Program-made: the position numbers and the translations under genes
Source of the DNA: Membranipora membranacea
Lineage: Eukaryota; Bryozoa; Gymnolaemata; Cheilostomatida; Membraniporidae
NCBI GenBank assembly: GCA_914767715.1
Contig: OU612072.1
Location: 19,530,001-19,594,000, forward strand
Length of the DNA stretch: 64,000 nt
Reading direction: 5' to 3'
Notes under the pieces: generated by a model
What the model was told of the DNA's origin: nothing
Databases searched by the model: none
What the model saw: only the letters and a program-made list of their open reading frames with translations
Shown here: positions 21,664 to 34,465 of the stretch, one piece after another
Position numbering within the stretch: position 1 is the first letter of the stretch
Layout of the letters: each line of letters opens with the position of its first letter

Positions 21664-23815
21664 ATATGTGAAGGTGACTTATAAGAAGATATAATGATAG
21701 ACACGGCCTATTTCTGAATAGATGGTTTGTGACTTTATATCTATAGACAACACTTATATCTAAATGGTTAGATAGTGATTTGCAAATGTAAATATTGATC
21801 ACAGAGATTATGTGTTTGAAATGGATCATAAGCAGAATTAAGTATGTGACGACTAATAAGTGTGTGTTGACTTATAAGTGTTTGGTGACTCTATTGTGGG
21901 GTTATGAGGGGTCAATACCTGCTATAAATCGCATATGAGGACTCTCATTAGACATCTTCAAGACACTGAGTGGTGGCATGTGTCTGTTAGGAGATTCATA
22001 AGGGAATATCTTGTCTGGCCTGCTCTAGAGGCATTCTGTTTCTCGTTTTAAGTGGCTATAAAATAGACATTTACTCTTTGTACAGTTTTCGCAAAACACC
22101 AAATCTCACCACAGGCACAATAACTGTTCTACCTATGAATGTCTGTCATCTGGACTACCATTCCAAGAAATTTGTAGGCTACCTGGTACTAAATCCTCTG
22201 CTTTTTAGATATCATGCTTCTTTGGGGTGAAAAGCCAAACAGTGTGAAGACCGGAGGAAGCTTGGCACAGATTAGAACATTCATGTTTTCAAGTTTGTAA
22301 AATAAATTGGTCAGAGACTTGCGCTACCCTTGAAATTTCATAACCACAAAACATGCTAGAGTTCATATTGATTCCAATCCACATTTTTCTATTCAATATG
22401 GTATTGTAGAATTGTATCAAAATGATGACTTGATATACTGTTGCATGTATATCTCTGATCAATAGAAAATGAACTAGTTCACTTAGCATGAGTACCATCA
22501 CAAGATTTTGGTGTGAAGTTCAATTTGACTAATTAGGGGACGGGTACAGGTTAGGTAATCGTCCTAAATCGACTCACATGATCAGAGATACACATAATAA
22601 TAGTGTAGTCTTGATGTTTGTGTGGTAGTGTATTGAATTATGTACACTCACAGACAATTCTATGTTCTTGAGATTCAGGGGAAGTTGATCGCCACTTTGA
22701 AGCCAGTTCAGTGCAATGAGATGATCATGTTTTAGCCGTTTTATCCTCTGTGCGTTTTCGAGTTCTGTGATTGCATTAAATGTACATTCGGCAAACGTTT
22801 GTCGCAGTTATTCTCCATGCTTGGCACTTGATGTTTTTTTAAATACAGAAAAATGCTAGAGCGTATATGATTCCATTAAAAAAATGTCATTCATGCTCAA
22901 CATCACATCATAATTGTGAAAGTCTCCGCATGACATCGTATCATAATTTTAATCAAATCAAAGCAGAACTAATTGTCTTGTGATCAGGACATAAATATTC
23001 TCCAGAGAAGTCGGTACGAAAAAATAAACATAAAGGAAAACTAATCCTCTATTTCGATCATTAATTGATGCTAGGGGTCTGTTTTGAAATGGACTTTTTG
23101 TATATCCACACCACTTTACATCAATCTAACATCAGATTGATGTCTGCTTGCCCGCTGGGTTATGACAAGCTTGATGATATACAAATATAATTAATTATAA
23201 GCCATCTTCGGCAGCAAAAGCCATTGGTTCCCGACACAATATATTTATGCAATAAAATACAGGATGTAATATTCAATTCCATGTCATCCAACCAATTTCT
23301 AAAGATTGGTCTTTGTCTCTCAAATCTGATCAAATTTTCCTGGCCTAGTCTTAATTTCAATTGTATCTCCTTTTTCATACTCTGAAACCACCTAACACCT
23401 GCACCTTCATAATGCAGTTCTTCATATCGACAACACCAAAATCAGGCATCATTGCCGCTATTATTTGGTGCGTATATTGAAACCCACAATATTTTTGATC
23501 CTTTATTTTCAACCCTCACCTCTGCACTGTGATCCTATCAGTTATTTTCTCTCTCGAAGCTGAGCATATCATACATTTCCCATATACAATTGTACATCTC
23601 TTTGTCCCTGTTCTTCCTTGACTTTCACTCAATAATTCATCCTGTTTTCTCTGCATTCACCCTTTTAATGGTAATCTAAATGTGCTTGATTCTAAGTCAT
23701 CCGCTCATTCAGGTACTGACTGTGTTTTTATTCCTTACAATCTGTTCGTCTTGTTGTTCTGCTTTGCATCCATGTTATCTAATCCTTTACACGGTACCAA
23801 GCCATATTCTAAATG
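21664..23815. other. No gene seen (unit 2 counterpart of 187-2,340)
   Basis: Homologous to the same stretch in unit 1, with substitutions and short indels; no coding pattern. Confidence 0.6.
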
Positions 23816-24090
23816 TCATTTTCCAACTCTGCCATTTTCTCACCTCTTGTTATCCCACCAAGCTAGTTTCCCTTGAAGCAATTATCCCATCATACCATTT
23901 TTCACCAGAACCTTTTCTCACCAATCCATTTCCCCACACATTCATTTTTCCACAAGGATGCTTTCCATCCAATTCATTTTAACAACACAAAGTTTTTCCA
24001 CTTAGCTGTTTTCCACTGTACCCACTGTGTCATTTTCCAAAAAAAAGACAGTTTCCGACCAAGCGAATTTCCCGTTTGCCCTTTTCAAAC
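23816..24090. repeat. Degenerate CCATTTTC-type array (unit 2)
   Basis: Counterpart of 2,341-2,620. Confidence 0.6.
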
Positions 24091-26021
24091 AATTCCTATC
24101 TTAAAACACCAAGCCATTAACTCCATGCTGGTAGCTTTTTCTCTTTTTTTCTTAGTTTGACTTTGATATTTGATGTGTGACGACCTCATAAACTAAATAC
24201 CAGCAGAAATAGCTCCAATTCCAAAATTCACAATCTCAACTTGAATCTAGTAAGACAAAACTTGGGTGATACTTGAGGGAAAATCATACCAGCTACAAGG
24301 GAAAATCATGTTTTTACCAGTGTATACCAACAGCTCATATGTAAGCAACAAATTGTGCCGGTTATGTCATGTTATAGATATGTAAACGCTTTAGCTAATC
24401 AGCATGAGACATGAAAACCAAAAAAGTCATGTCTATAAGAATTCTACATGCGCTGTCTCAACATAACAAAAAAAGTGCATCAAGGGAATCTGTTGTTTTG
24501 GTTTAGTTTATTCCTATTATTTAGGTATTAGCCCACTTAATAATTGTGTTAAAAGTTCAATCTTCATGGATCAGTCTGATAGTTGGGACTGGATTGGTGG
24601 CTTATAATCTAGCCCACTACTGTACACATATTCATATCAAATCTGAAGTCGTTTTTCCTGTCCCAAAACTTGAAGAAGGAAATAGTATACAAAATCTACA
24701 TCAATGCTAACCAAGGACATTTAGTTCTGATTAAATTAATCCCAGCACAACCAATTTAAATGATTTTATACTGAATTTGCTTCTTGTAGGTGAACCAAAA
24801 GAAAAATTCTAAATCAAATGACAACAGACTTTTAATTGTAATATATATATATATATATATACCATTCTACACACAAGTCCAATTAACTCAGTTAGAAAAA
24901 AGCGAAAGTTAGGAACTCATTGCGCTGGGCCAGCGATTTCTGTTCCCAGAACAATAAATATGTCCCAACAATATCTAGGAAATTGAATCAGCTGTTAGAA
25001 TTCTATATATTTTGGATTTAAGTAAATATTTTGAGTATTAAACAGTAGCATAAATTTCTCACCATTCTCACCTAGCCGCCTGTATCCTTAACGGGTAGCC
25101 GTTCTGCTAGCTCCTAGTTCAATTCAAGAATGCCATCTGACCCTGTTGTCTACATCCTCTTGCTCCAAATGCCAACATATTATTGTATTGGCATGTTTTC
25201 TTGAACTGCAAATTTAATTGGCCTATTCATGAATTATCGAATTATTATTATCTCCTGTGTTGTTATGCAGCAACCTGCTGGTGTAAAATGTCAATTGTCT
25301 TATCAGTATCAATTAAAAGTTTGAAAAATTATTTAAATTTGTGGCATTAGGTCAGACTCGTGCTACGAGAATGAATAAGGTTTTCCGGTGAGAATTATCG
25401 CCAGCAAAACCATGAGGCAAAATTTTTTGTGGCCTCACTCAGATTGCTGCTGAATTCATATTTTCATTACCTTAGTCATATTGTCATTACCTTAGAGAAG
25501 CAAGTCAAAGCAGGACAAATTTCTCGCTCGTTATTTTAATCTCTGCACATTTAATCAGAAAAATGTAGCCAGAGTTTTATTAACAAAGGTTATCGGCTAT
25601 CAATTCAACTTCACTAAAACACTGATTTATGTGGGATATGTAGTATATATTATATTCAGAGTACTGACTTTTCAAGAGGATATGACGGTTTAATGTTTTA
25701 TTATACTTGTTTTACTATTATTACCTATGTATTATTGTAATCAATTTTGTAAGAAAAGGCAACTGAAATTAATTGTGACAATTTTCTTTACTTATTTTAC
25801 GTTACTTTTCACTGTAGAAACCTGATGGATCAACTAGTATGCCTCACACACTTATTAGATCGAGAAGTGACCTAACCAGTCACCATTTGTGGAATCCTAA
25901 CTTTTTTGGATAGAATATGAGATTGTTCACACCCCTTAGTTCTTTACCTTTTGTTGACTCATCACCGCTTCCGAGTTAGCAAGCAGCTGGTATCATCCTG
26001 AGTAGTACTTGTTACTGCAAG
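24091..26021. other. No certain gene; (AT)n microsatellite at 24,840-24,861 (unit 2)
   Basis: Counterpart of 2,621-4,549, including the dispersed repeat at about 24,880-25,045. Confidence 0.5.
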
Positions 26022-26227
26022 AAGTTGATGCATTATCTTACAAAATCAATGAATGATCTTGCTTGAGATTCCCAGGTAATGGCATACTACAAGAAATGCA
26101 AGCTAGTGGATTGCCTGCAGAATATGTATTTCAATCGACTTCAACCAGCCACAGCAATGTGATCAGAAAACCCAAGTTTGCTTTGTGTGGAAATAGCTTC
26201 CACAATTATGTTACAAATGAAATGTAA
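26022..26227 (+). pseudogene. Methyltransferase-end-like exon, unit 2 copy with nonsense codon
   Basis: Same block as 4,550-4,755, but the codon for Arg after INE has become TGA (about 26,052), closing the frame. The rest, including the GN pair and the donor-like GTAAGT at 26,224, is preserved. The lesion in one of two very similar units suggests there is no strong constraint. Confidence 0.3.
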
Positions 26228-26975
26228 GTTCATAACACATAGGTAAACAACTGACAGTTTCTCTACCTTACAAGAATGGTGAAATGGCCATTTGATGTAA
26301 ACTTTACCAAGTTTGGATCAGAAGGTATTGATTCTTGTTTGCATCAAAAGCAACAACATAAGCTGCTAGCATGCGATAATGCGATCCTCCAGAGCTCCGA
26401 AATAGCTTGGATTAAAGTATTTTGACTCGATTTATCAGAGCAAAATCAAAAGTTAGCATTTTGGGAAATTTTTGTCAAATTTACTTGTTTGGTTGTTGAG
26501 CGATCATTTCTGTTGTGACATCAAATGCAATATCTGTTTGGCTGCGAAAATCATAGACAATATTTATTATGACGCCTTTGGGATTGCAAGTTATGTTGAA
26601 TTCTTGATTGCAATGTTTAGATTTTTGAGTGTGCAACTAAGGATAGTCAGAGTAGGGAATTGTATGATCATTCAATTTGGTTTCTAGTGCAAGTATATAG
26701 AGCCAATTTATGTATTTGAAACCAGTTTTTGCTAATTGAAGCTTAGAATCCTTATAAAACCCAGATTTAGTTTATGGTAACTAGGTGTTAGTATATATGT
26801 TTTGTAATTGGAACGGAGTTGGCAAAGATGCAGTTCATTTCAGACTATGGCTCAAGACAACTCCCCTTACACTAATGATTAACATCTCGATAGAACTCAA
26901 TGACTGTTTTTTTTAAATATACTTGAACTTATAAAAACTTAAATGCGAGAAACATACATAAGTGCAACTTTTAAA

Positions 26976-27367
26976 GTGGTGGCATGTTCACTCTAAATGA
27001 TCAAACATTGATTGCGATATTATTTCCTCTAACCAGTGGTCATAATATGAATGTTGTCACATTGTTTAACATGGCCCAAAATGCGGCAGGAGAAAGCATG
27101 GCTGTTAGTATCGGTAGGATGCAAAATAGACATTCAAGTCTCATTTTCGTGTTTGCTCTTTTCTTTCAGATTCATTATATTTCTTTGTAGGTGCTGGATC
27201 TGCTGCAGGAGTATATATTAGAACAAGTTTTAACCCTATACTATAACATTCCTGTTTATATATTGGATGTTGCTGCAGTCAATTTGTATGGTCTTCTTTA
27301 CATATCGGAGGGAATTCTGTGTGGCTTCAAAAGAAGAGATCGGTCAGCCTGGGTCATGGCTGTTCGG
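26976..27367 (+). pseudogene. Two unidentified exon-like blocks (unit 2, broken)
   Basis: Practically identical to 5,504-5,895, including the TAA shortly after the second block's acceptor. The same donor and acceptor dinucleotides are present. Confidence 0.3.
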
Positions 27368-27378
27368 GTAGATTTCTG

Positions 27379-27734
27379 TTACAAAATTTTCGTTATTGAT
27401 CGGTCGGATTCCCTCTTGGTGCTACAGCATTCCATGTTTTTGTTTGATATACGTTGTGGGTAAAATAAAAAAATAAACAGAGTAATTATACCAACAAAAG
27501 CCACTGTTTCCAAAATCAGTGGAAGCCAAGGGTGTTTATAACTTCTAAATAACCATGAGTATTGTTTACCATTTGCACATCACTTATACTGAGTAGTGCT
27601 TCAATGATAATGAAATCTGTAAACAAGTGCTTCCTGCTTGTATTGTATTATTTAGATGTCTGACCTGCTTTAGCTAACTCATTGCGCAATTTCACCATAC
27701 CTGACAAGAATGGGTTTAAGGCGCTAATTAGCAT
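27379..27734 (-). pseudogene. Receptor tail/TM exon remnant (unit 2), interrupted
   Basis: Same as the unit 1 copy, with the same 86-base insertion (27,569-27,654). The upstream region that might hold further exons is removed by the unit 2 deletion joined near 28,272. Confidence 0.65.
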
Positions 27735-28539
27735 ACCTGCTAGACACTTTCAAGAGTCGTGTTCTCTCGTCCCGAAGCTCATTCAACTTAACCATTGCCA
27801 CCTCATGCAAAACACTTTCATATGTTGAAGAACAGATTCGGGCAAGATTCCACCTTTTCAAAAAAGATCAGTCAAGAGCTCATGAACTTAATTGCAAAGC
27901 TATTGATACCAACTGCACATCACTTAGTGCTTGAATGATAGTGAAATCTGTAAGCAAGTGCTTCCTGCTTAACCCTGTGAAATATTAGTAAATTCAATCA
28001 AGGAGTGGCTTCGATTGAAGGCACATAAGAGGTATGAAGATCGCAAGTGATGACATCCTCACACATTCTTGGGTCATATGGAACTGGTACAACAATGACA
28101 ATAAATTACAACAATGAATGGCTTACAGGTATCAGTGAACTTTAGTTCAATGCAAGTATACTGTGTATGAACATGCATATCAGTTGTATTTATGAATAAA
28201 CAGCTTTATATTAATCTCCAAAACATGATCAAAAGGCTCATCATTTGACAAATAGGCTCAGCACTAGATTCTTGGTAGTCGTAAATACTTATTATTGATA
28301 TCTAATGTGATTTTATATATTAGGGCATGTAACATTATTTTCAGTGATGCGCTATTATTTCATACAAAAGAAAGCAACACAGTACATGTGTATCAAATTT
28401 AGAGGCCAGATAGAGTATTTGGCCACAAAAGCGCCACCTGATTGCTGTTACTGTGTTTTTAGACGGCTAACTCATTGAGTAGAGCATTAACATCATTCAG
28501 CTTTACAATTGTAATTGTAATCGATTGTATTTGTTTCAG

Positions 28540-28698
28540 ACTGTTTACTGCTACTGCAAAAAGAGTAAGTGCCAGGGAAAGAACTGCAGCTGCCGTGGAA
28601 AGAGCCTGCCATGTACCGACCTTTGTTCCTGTCAGGCAAGTTGTGAAAACAAAGACCAGCACGTTGCACCAGATGATGATGATGAGGACTCTGATTAG
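28540..28698 (+). pseudogene. Last exon of the CXC-like gene (unit 2)
   Basis: Preceded by the same TTTGTTTCAG acceptor as in unit 1 and ending in TAG at 28,696. It encodes CKKSKCQGKNCSCRGKSLPC and CTDLCSCQASC, with all cysteines of the unit 1 exon retained apart from ordinary changes around them. The three upstream blocks are deleted in this unit (junction near 28,272), so it cannot make the full protein. Confidence 0.5.
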
Positions 28699-29080
28699 AC
28701 CAAAGTATGTTGTAGTAGTTATCGGTGTGATGAGTTATATTTCTGTTATGGTTTTCAATCAATCCTGCGTCGGCAATGTGAGAAAATTAGCTTCAACCTT
28801 GATGCAAAGAGAAACTACCAGTGGTGGTGGTACAGTGATTGAGGGAAAAATCCACCAAGTTCCTAACATGTGTTAGGGGTTTGTGACACGCCCTCATCAG
28901 CAGCATGGTTTTGGCAGCAGCTATCAGCTAAGGATTTTGGGCTAGCTTAAATTGGCTTTGGCTATTTTGTTTACCCTATAGGAGTTTAATTTAACTAGAG
29001 TTTAATTTCGCTATCTGGACCTGGTACTAAATTTCACTAGTACTAAATTTCGCTAGTAGGCTTACTAGTGAAAATTGGAA

Positions 29081-29200
29081 AAAGAATGTCCAAGCTGGGA
29101 TTCGAACCCAGGGCATAACGCTCCATCTGATTGCAAGGCAGACACTCAGACCCACTGATATATGTTCATATCAATGCTTAGACCACTACACCACACTAAC
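29081..29200 (-). mobile_element. SINE-C, tRNA-derived head (unit 2)
   Basis: Copy of the 10,211-10,330 element carried by the duplication; A box and B box are both conserved. Confidence 0.6.
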
Positions 29201-29282
29201 TTGCATGTGTGGGTAAGGTGTATTCTTGTATGATTGTACATTGTTTATGAAACTATGGTGAGTGAGTTTAATTGAGGATACA

Positions 29283-29499
29283 CTAAATTCCGCTGCTTAG
29301 GCAATAACACAAAAAGCGAATCCTTAATGCCGCGAAAACAACTCCACAATAGCTGCGCCAGTTTGCTCTCTGTTTGCAGGCAGGTCGGAGCACACCTGGA
29401 GGCCAACCAATCACCAGTAGAAGATGGATTGCATTGGGATTCGAACTCATGATATTCAACACTTGCGTGTCCGGCGCTCTAACCAACTGAGCCACCTCC
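29283..29499 (-). mobile_element. SINE-A, tRNA-derived (unit 2)
   Basis: Nearly identical to the unit 1 copy, in the same position relative to SINE-C and the receptor gene. Confidence 0.75.
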
Positions 29500-30827
29500 T
29501 ACTCCTTCTCGTTCATCTTCCATCTACTGCATGCCTCCCTCATAGTCTGAGTAAGTTTTCACTAATTTTCTTCCCGTTATTGCATGTATTATTATTTATT
29601 ACTTTATGTTTGTTCGTGGATATTTATTAAGAGTAATTACAGAGACATCTAGCACAGAGCATGGTTGACATTAAAAGGAAATAGCCACTGCATTGTGGTA
29701 ATCACAGTAGACAATGGAATACGACCTCACATCCTGTGATGTCCGGTAGCAGACAGATAATGATAAGTGTTATCATTATAGGCACGGCATATATAAAATC
29801 CCCTAATTTAATTTAATTCCAGATTCCTAATCTCGAAATGCATCATCACCTGAGATTGACAGTGATAAAGTGCTGGACTTAATCACTGTTGTTTACATTC
29901 CAAATGTTTATTTTAAATATATTGTCAGGAATGATTGTTAACGTAAAGATTGTCTGATTGACATGTTGTTAATGATTGAGAAATGGGCACTGGCATTTTG
30001 TTAAAGATTGAGAAATGGGCACTGGCATTGATGATGCTTTGGCCTTGTCTTTGGGAAGGGGCAATAATAATCCCTGGGTAAAAAATAAAGGCGTCAAAAC
30101 AATGAGTAGTTAAAACGGACGATTGATGTTGAGAGATTTCAACATAAAGTTGAGGGTCATATTTTGACTTATCAACTTCACTAGTGTATTATTGCCGAAT
30201 GGAGAGAGAAAATCAGTGTAAGGACCTATATTGGGACATACTCAAGATCCGATAAGGTTTTGTTGCCTGTATTTTTTTAACACTTGAGCACTTGAACTCT
30301 TAAAAAAACAAAAGAAAACGAATAACAAATTAATTTTCTATTAACTTAAAGAACATCCTTAGAATGATGACCCTAGCAAGGGCTAAAAAAATAGCCAACA
30401 TTGTTATGACAATTTCGCACAGCTACTTATATTATGTACCCAAACCAAAGTCTGAGATGAAAGAATTTGACTGGTTCTAACACGACTGTTCATATCAGTG
30501 ACATGTGCAGTAGGGTCGAGGTGGAAGCTCAACATGTTGCTTAATTTGTGTCATCCGCCTGGTTGGCTGTTTAACACGTCGCTGGGTTGTCTGCTGGTTA
30601 GGTTGCTGATCTTGCTGTTTGGTTGGTTGCTAAATTTGTTGTTGGATGGGCTGCTCATATGTTGGGTGAAATAGTTGCGGTTAAACTTCATCTGTGTCAG
30701 AGACAGTTACCTGGTCTTGCCTCTCAGGCTGTGTTGGTGTGTCATGTGGTTGAGGCGTCGTACGTCCGTCCGTCTCAGGTGTCATTGTTTTCAACCCAGT
30801 TCTATTTTCCGTTCTTCGTTTGCGCTG

Positions 30828-33048
30828 TTAATTTGTACCTAAAGGATTGCTTCTATTGTTCCCTCTTCCTCTGAGCTTTTCATCTGCAGCTAAGGGATTG
30901 CCTCTTGGTGCTACAGTGTTACCTGGTACGGCTTGTGCCTGTGGTTTTCGCTTGCAATACAATACTAGGAAAATTGCAACAATCACAACAACAATAGACA
31001 ATGATCCCCAAATTATGGGGAGCCGTGTTTGCTGTTTACTCTCGGCTCTTCTAAATATCCATGAGTATTGCTTAGATGTCTGTCCACCAGCAAAGCCCAC
31101 TTTACAGTCGGCCTTATCACCATTTTGGAGGACAGATTTTGTTATTTGTAAGTTATCCTGTTTCTCTGCCAGCTCAAATCCATTGAAAAACCATTTATAA
31201 CCTAAGGCTTCTGAGCTTAGCGAGAAATATAGAAATACATCACAATACAGATGAAATGATGACGGTGTTTCCTTTTCTAGAACAATAGTTTTTACCATCT
31301 CTATCCTGATGGTGTCCTTGAAGTCAATATATTGAGGCATCACATGCATCCATTTGATAACATTTGATTTAGACCCAGGGAAATTGATATGGGACTCATC
31401 AGTACATGTAATGTTAATTCCTTCCCTGTCTTGTCTGCTAGGCTCATAGGAAGTATCATTAAGGTGTAAGAACACTTTGTCGCTGACTCTCTGAACCTCT
31501 GTAACAAAACGATTTAATCACGTAATTGCAGTGCTTTAATTTTTTGCCGATAAAGATGTTGCTGCTGTGAAGACATAAGTTGTTTTTATTTTATTGAAGT
31601 TGGTATCTAGGTGATTAACCCAAAACAGCCTCATTACATTTAAAATCAAATGTTATTTTATCGGACGGTTCAATTTAAATATAAATCTAATGTGGATAAT
31701 ATTGTTGGGTTGTCACTATCTCTAAGTCAACAGCTAACGTGGACAGGCTCTCTTCATAGTATTTAGACAATTGGGTCGTATTATAAGTGTCTCACACATA
31801 TTATTTGGAAAATTTAACATAATTTATAAACTTACTGTAAGTGTAGCTGGAGCTAGGTTTTCCTCTAACCGATTCACAGGAGAAGTTGAACCTTATTCCT
31901 TCCTCAACCACATCACTGAGGCTCAATGTGAGGTTCTGTGGAGCTACCTTTAGATCAGGGATCATGGACAAATTATTATGATGATCCGTATATAAGATTG
32001 AGCTCAATTTACCAGTCCTGTACTCTGCAATGCAATTAAACCTTAAATAATCTCTCTGCATAGCTTGAGTGAGATTTCCTGTTACTGTGATTTGCTTTTC
32101 GTCTCTGTTCCGGCAGTCATCTGAGGTAAAGTTGTTCCATTGAGGAATGCGCTGTTCATTATCAGCTGTTCCATCTATAATATAATTCCCATTGTACTGA
32201 CAACCTATTCTGTATCTTCTCCTTTCTTTACTAATGAATATTAAGTAGATTAATTCCGGTTTGTTTATTGGTATAGCGTCTTCATAACTGGTACCATTTC
32301 CTGTCCCGGCATCACAAGAGAACCTACAAGTTTCAGATATTCATTGGTATCACAGGAATGATCTAATCACATATATCATTGGTCATATGACATCAGTATT
32401 ATAAACTGATTAATGTGAGCACAGTATTATTCTAGCCAGGAAATGAATTCAGATTTAGAGTGTCGTTGGGAATGTAAAGATTTAGTCAGTTTTGCAGTTA
32501 AGAAAAAAAGAAATAATTGTCTATCCCTATGCAAGTTCCACGGTCATGGACAGTTGCAATTAAGAGCCGAATAAATTGGCAGGTGATATATCAACACCAG
32601 AGCAATATGAAAGAAACTATAATTTGTTGGAACATACTAAAATCACTGTTAAGGGAAGACATTCAGGTAAGGATAAAAAAACAGGCTTTCAATTGTCAGG
32701 CTTGGCAACCACACATATTAAATCCAAATCGGTAGAGACATACATGGTTCTAACTTTACTGTCGTCCAGGATGGACTGATATATTGGCATGATACAATGT
32801 TGCGCTTGGGCCCTTTTGATATCTGAAGATAACTTGACAAAGCTAAAGCAGAATGATTGAATATTGAGTTTGTTTTTCCTTTTAGTATAAGTTGTTACTT
32901 ACTCGAATGGCTGCCCTTCATAGAACTCTGTAGAAGGTTTGTACGTGAATTTTACTCCTCGAGGGCCCTGATAACTCCATACATATCGGTTGTATCCTCC
33001 AATACACAGTAAAAGTACTAGACTGATGACCATGACTTCTAGCTTCAT
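30828..33048 (-). CDS. Type I membrane receptor with Ig-like ectodomain, 434 aa, three exons (unit 2)
   Basis: Exons on the minus strand: 32,903-33,048, 31,836-32,323 and 30,828-31,498. Introns have GTAAGT donors and TAG/CAG acceptors, phases 2 and 1, and the joined frame is open. Start: the ATG before KLEVMVISLVLLLC, a signal peptide of about 20 residues. The ectodomain repeats an Ig-like B-strand motif three times: EGQPFEFSC (to C52), EEGIRFNFSC (C198) and REGINITC (C243). It has other Cys at 90, 119, 146, 297 and 343 and a YKWFFNG...NGDKADCKV pattern typical of the end of an Ig domain. Several N-x-S/T sites are seen. Transmembrane helix about 371-391, then a basic tail of about 42 residues (KRKPQ...LRGRGNNRSN) with no tyrosine. 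It therefore lacks ITIM/ITAM motifs; signalling, if any, would need a partner. Inference: a recognition or adhesion receptor; no named family is claimed. Confidence 0.8.
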
Positions 33049-34465
33049 AATCTTCTTTATACCAATTGATTCGAAGGTGAATGATTTCTTTCTGAACTTG
33101 ATTAGGTGAGCCAGACTAGTAGTACATGTTTGCGAAAACAACTAAACTACATGACCAACACATTTCACTGGTCATACAGTAATCTCATAACAGTACACGT
33201 TCAGACTATTCATTGTTTGACATGTGGATAATTGATAACATTAAGTTATTAAAAGCTGTGAGATCGCAGTCATTTCACCACATAGTACAACTCCTTTCAG
33301 GTTCATTCATGATACAGCAACAACGATACTCTAGCGGATACCTCAGAACTATTTACTGGTTGCTGATAAAAGAAGTAATAGTTGTTACCCAGCCTTCCCA
33401 TGAAATTATTGTCAGAAAAGATTAGATTATTTAGATCAAAAATGTATTTTCCGCTCTCTAACATTAAATAAAAGTTATTAAAGAATGGATTCTGAGTTCA
33501 AAGTGTGTGAGAGGTTTGAGCTGGTAAACTAGTTGAATCATTTTAGTATTACAATCCTAGTAAATATGACACCAGAGTGAGGTGCTTGATTACCCCATCG
33601 ATTTTGCACCTTGTTAATTCGAAATTGAGACAGTATTATAAGTTGGCTTCTCTGAACAAGAGAGAACATAACTCATTTACCAGATGACACAGTTCATGAA
33701 TTGAGGTTGTCTTCAATGGTCAAGGAAGAATATATGTCCTTGTAAAGATGATTGTCATCGAAAAAACGGGTGATAAGGGTGATAGAGAGTTGGGACTAAT
33801 GGAAATTGTCTTCTGTATTACTCAAGATGTGAACCAAACAAGAATAAAACTTATTAACAATCAATAAAATCTCATTCCATGCCCAACTAGAATTCGCGAT
33901 AAATATAAATATTAACTTCACTTCATATTCTTGTTTAACCCAAGAATTTGCAAATCAAGTCCTGCACCCAACACTTTTGACATTTTCAGTCCACGATGCC
34001 TGTGTGTGCATCTTTTATTTGCGGGGTGAACAAGACCAACTCCAACTATGTGTACATACAAGGAATTGTACAGGTAGAACCTGTGATTAATTCAGAGAGA
34101 ACCTCCCTATTCCTTTTCACAGCTGTACCTCCTATGATAACATTTAACCTGAGACTCGGTTTTAAAAGATCAAGGAACAAAAAAGTTTTTAATTTTAACT
34201 TGATTATAACAATATTTCTGTGTTCATTTTGAAAACCTCAAATTAAACTAAAATTAACCCTTGTGAAGCAAGCACTCCGTCCAACCATTCACAAAACTCA
34301 ACTGATGACACAAATTAAACTTTTTTTATCCCGTTTGATTTATTGAATTCAAGTTCTTTGGGCTACGCAAGTGATAGCCAGCTGAGACAATTGCATAGTA
34401 ACAGGTGTAACACTACTACAGTTTTCACCACCCATTTATTTCTGACCTGTTTTCTGCCATTTTAT

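Noticed and set aside
30847-31200. 117-codon plus-strand frame (and 51,784-52,137)
   Set aside because: Antisense to receptor exon 3.
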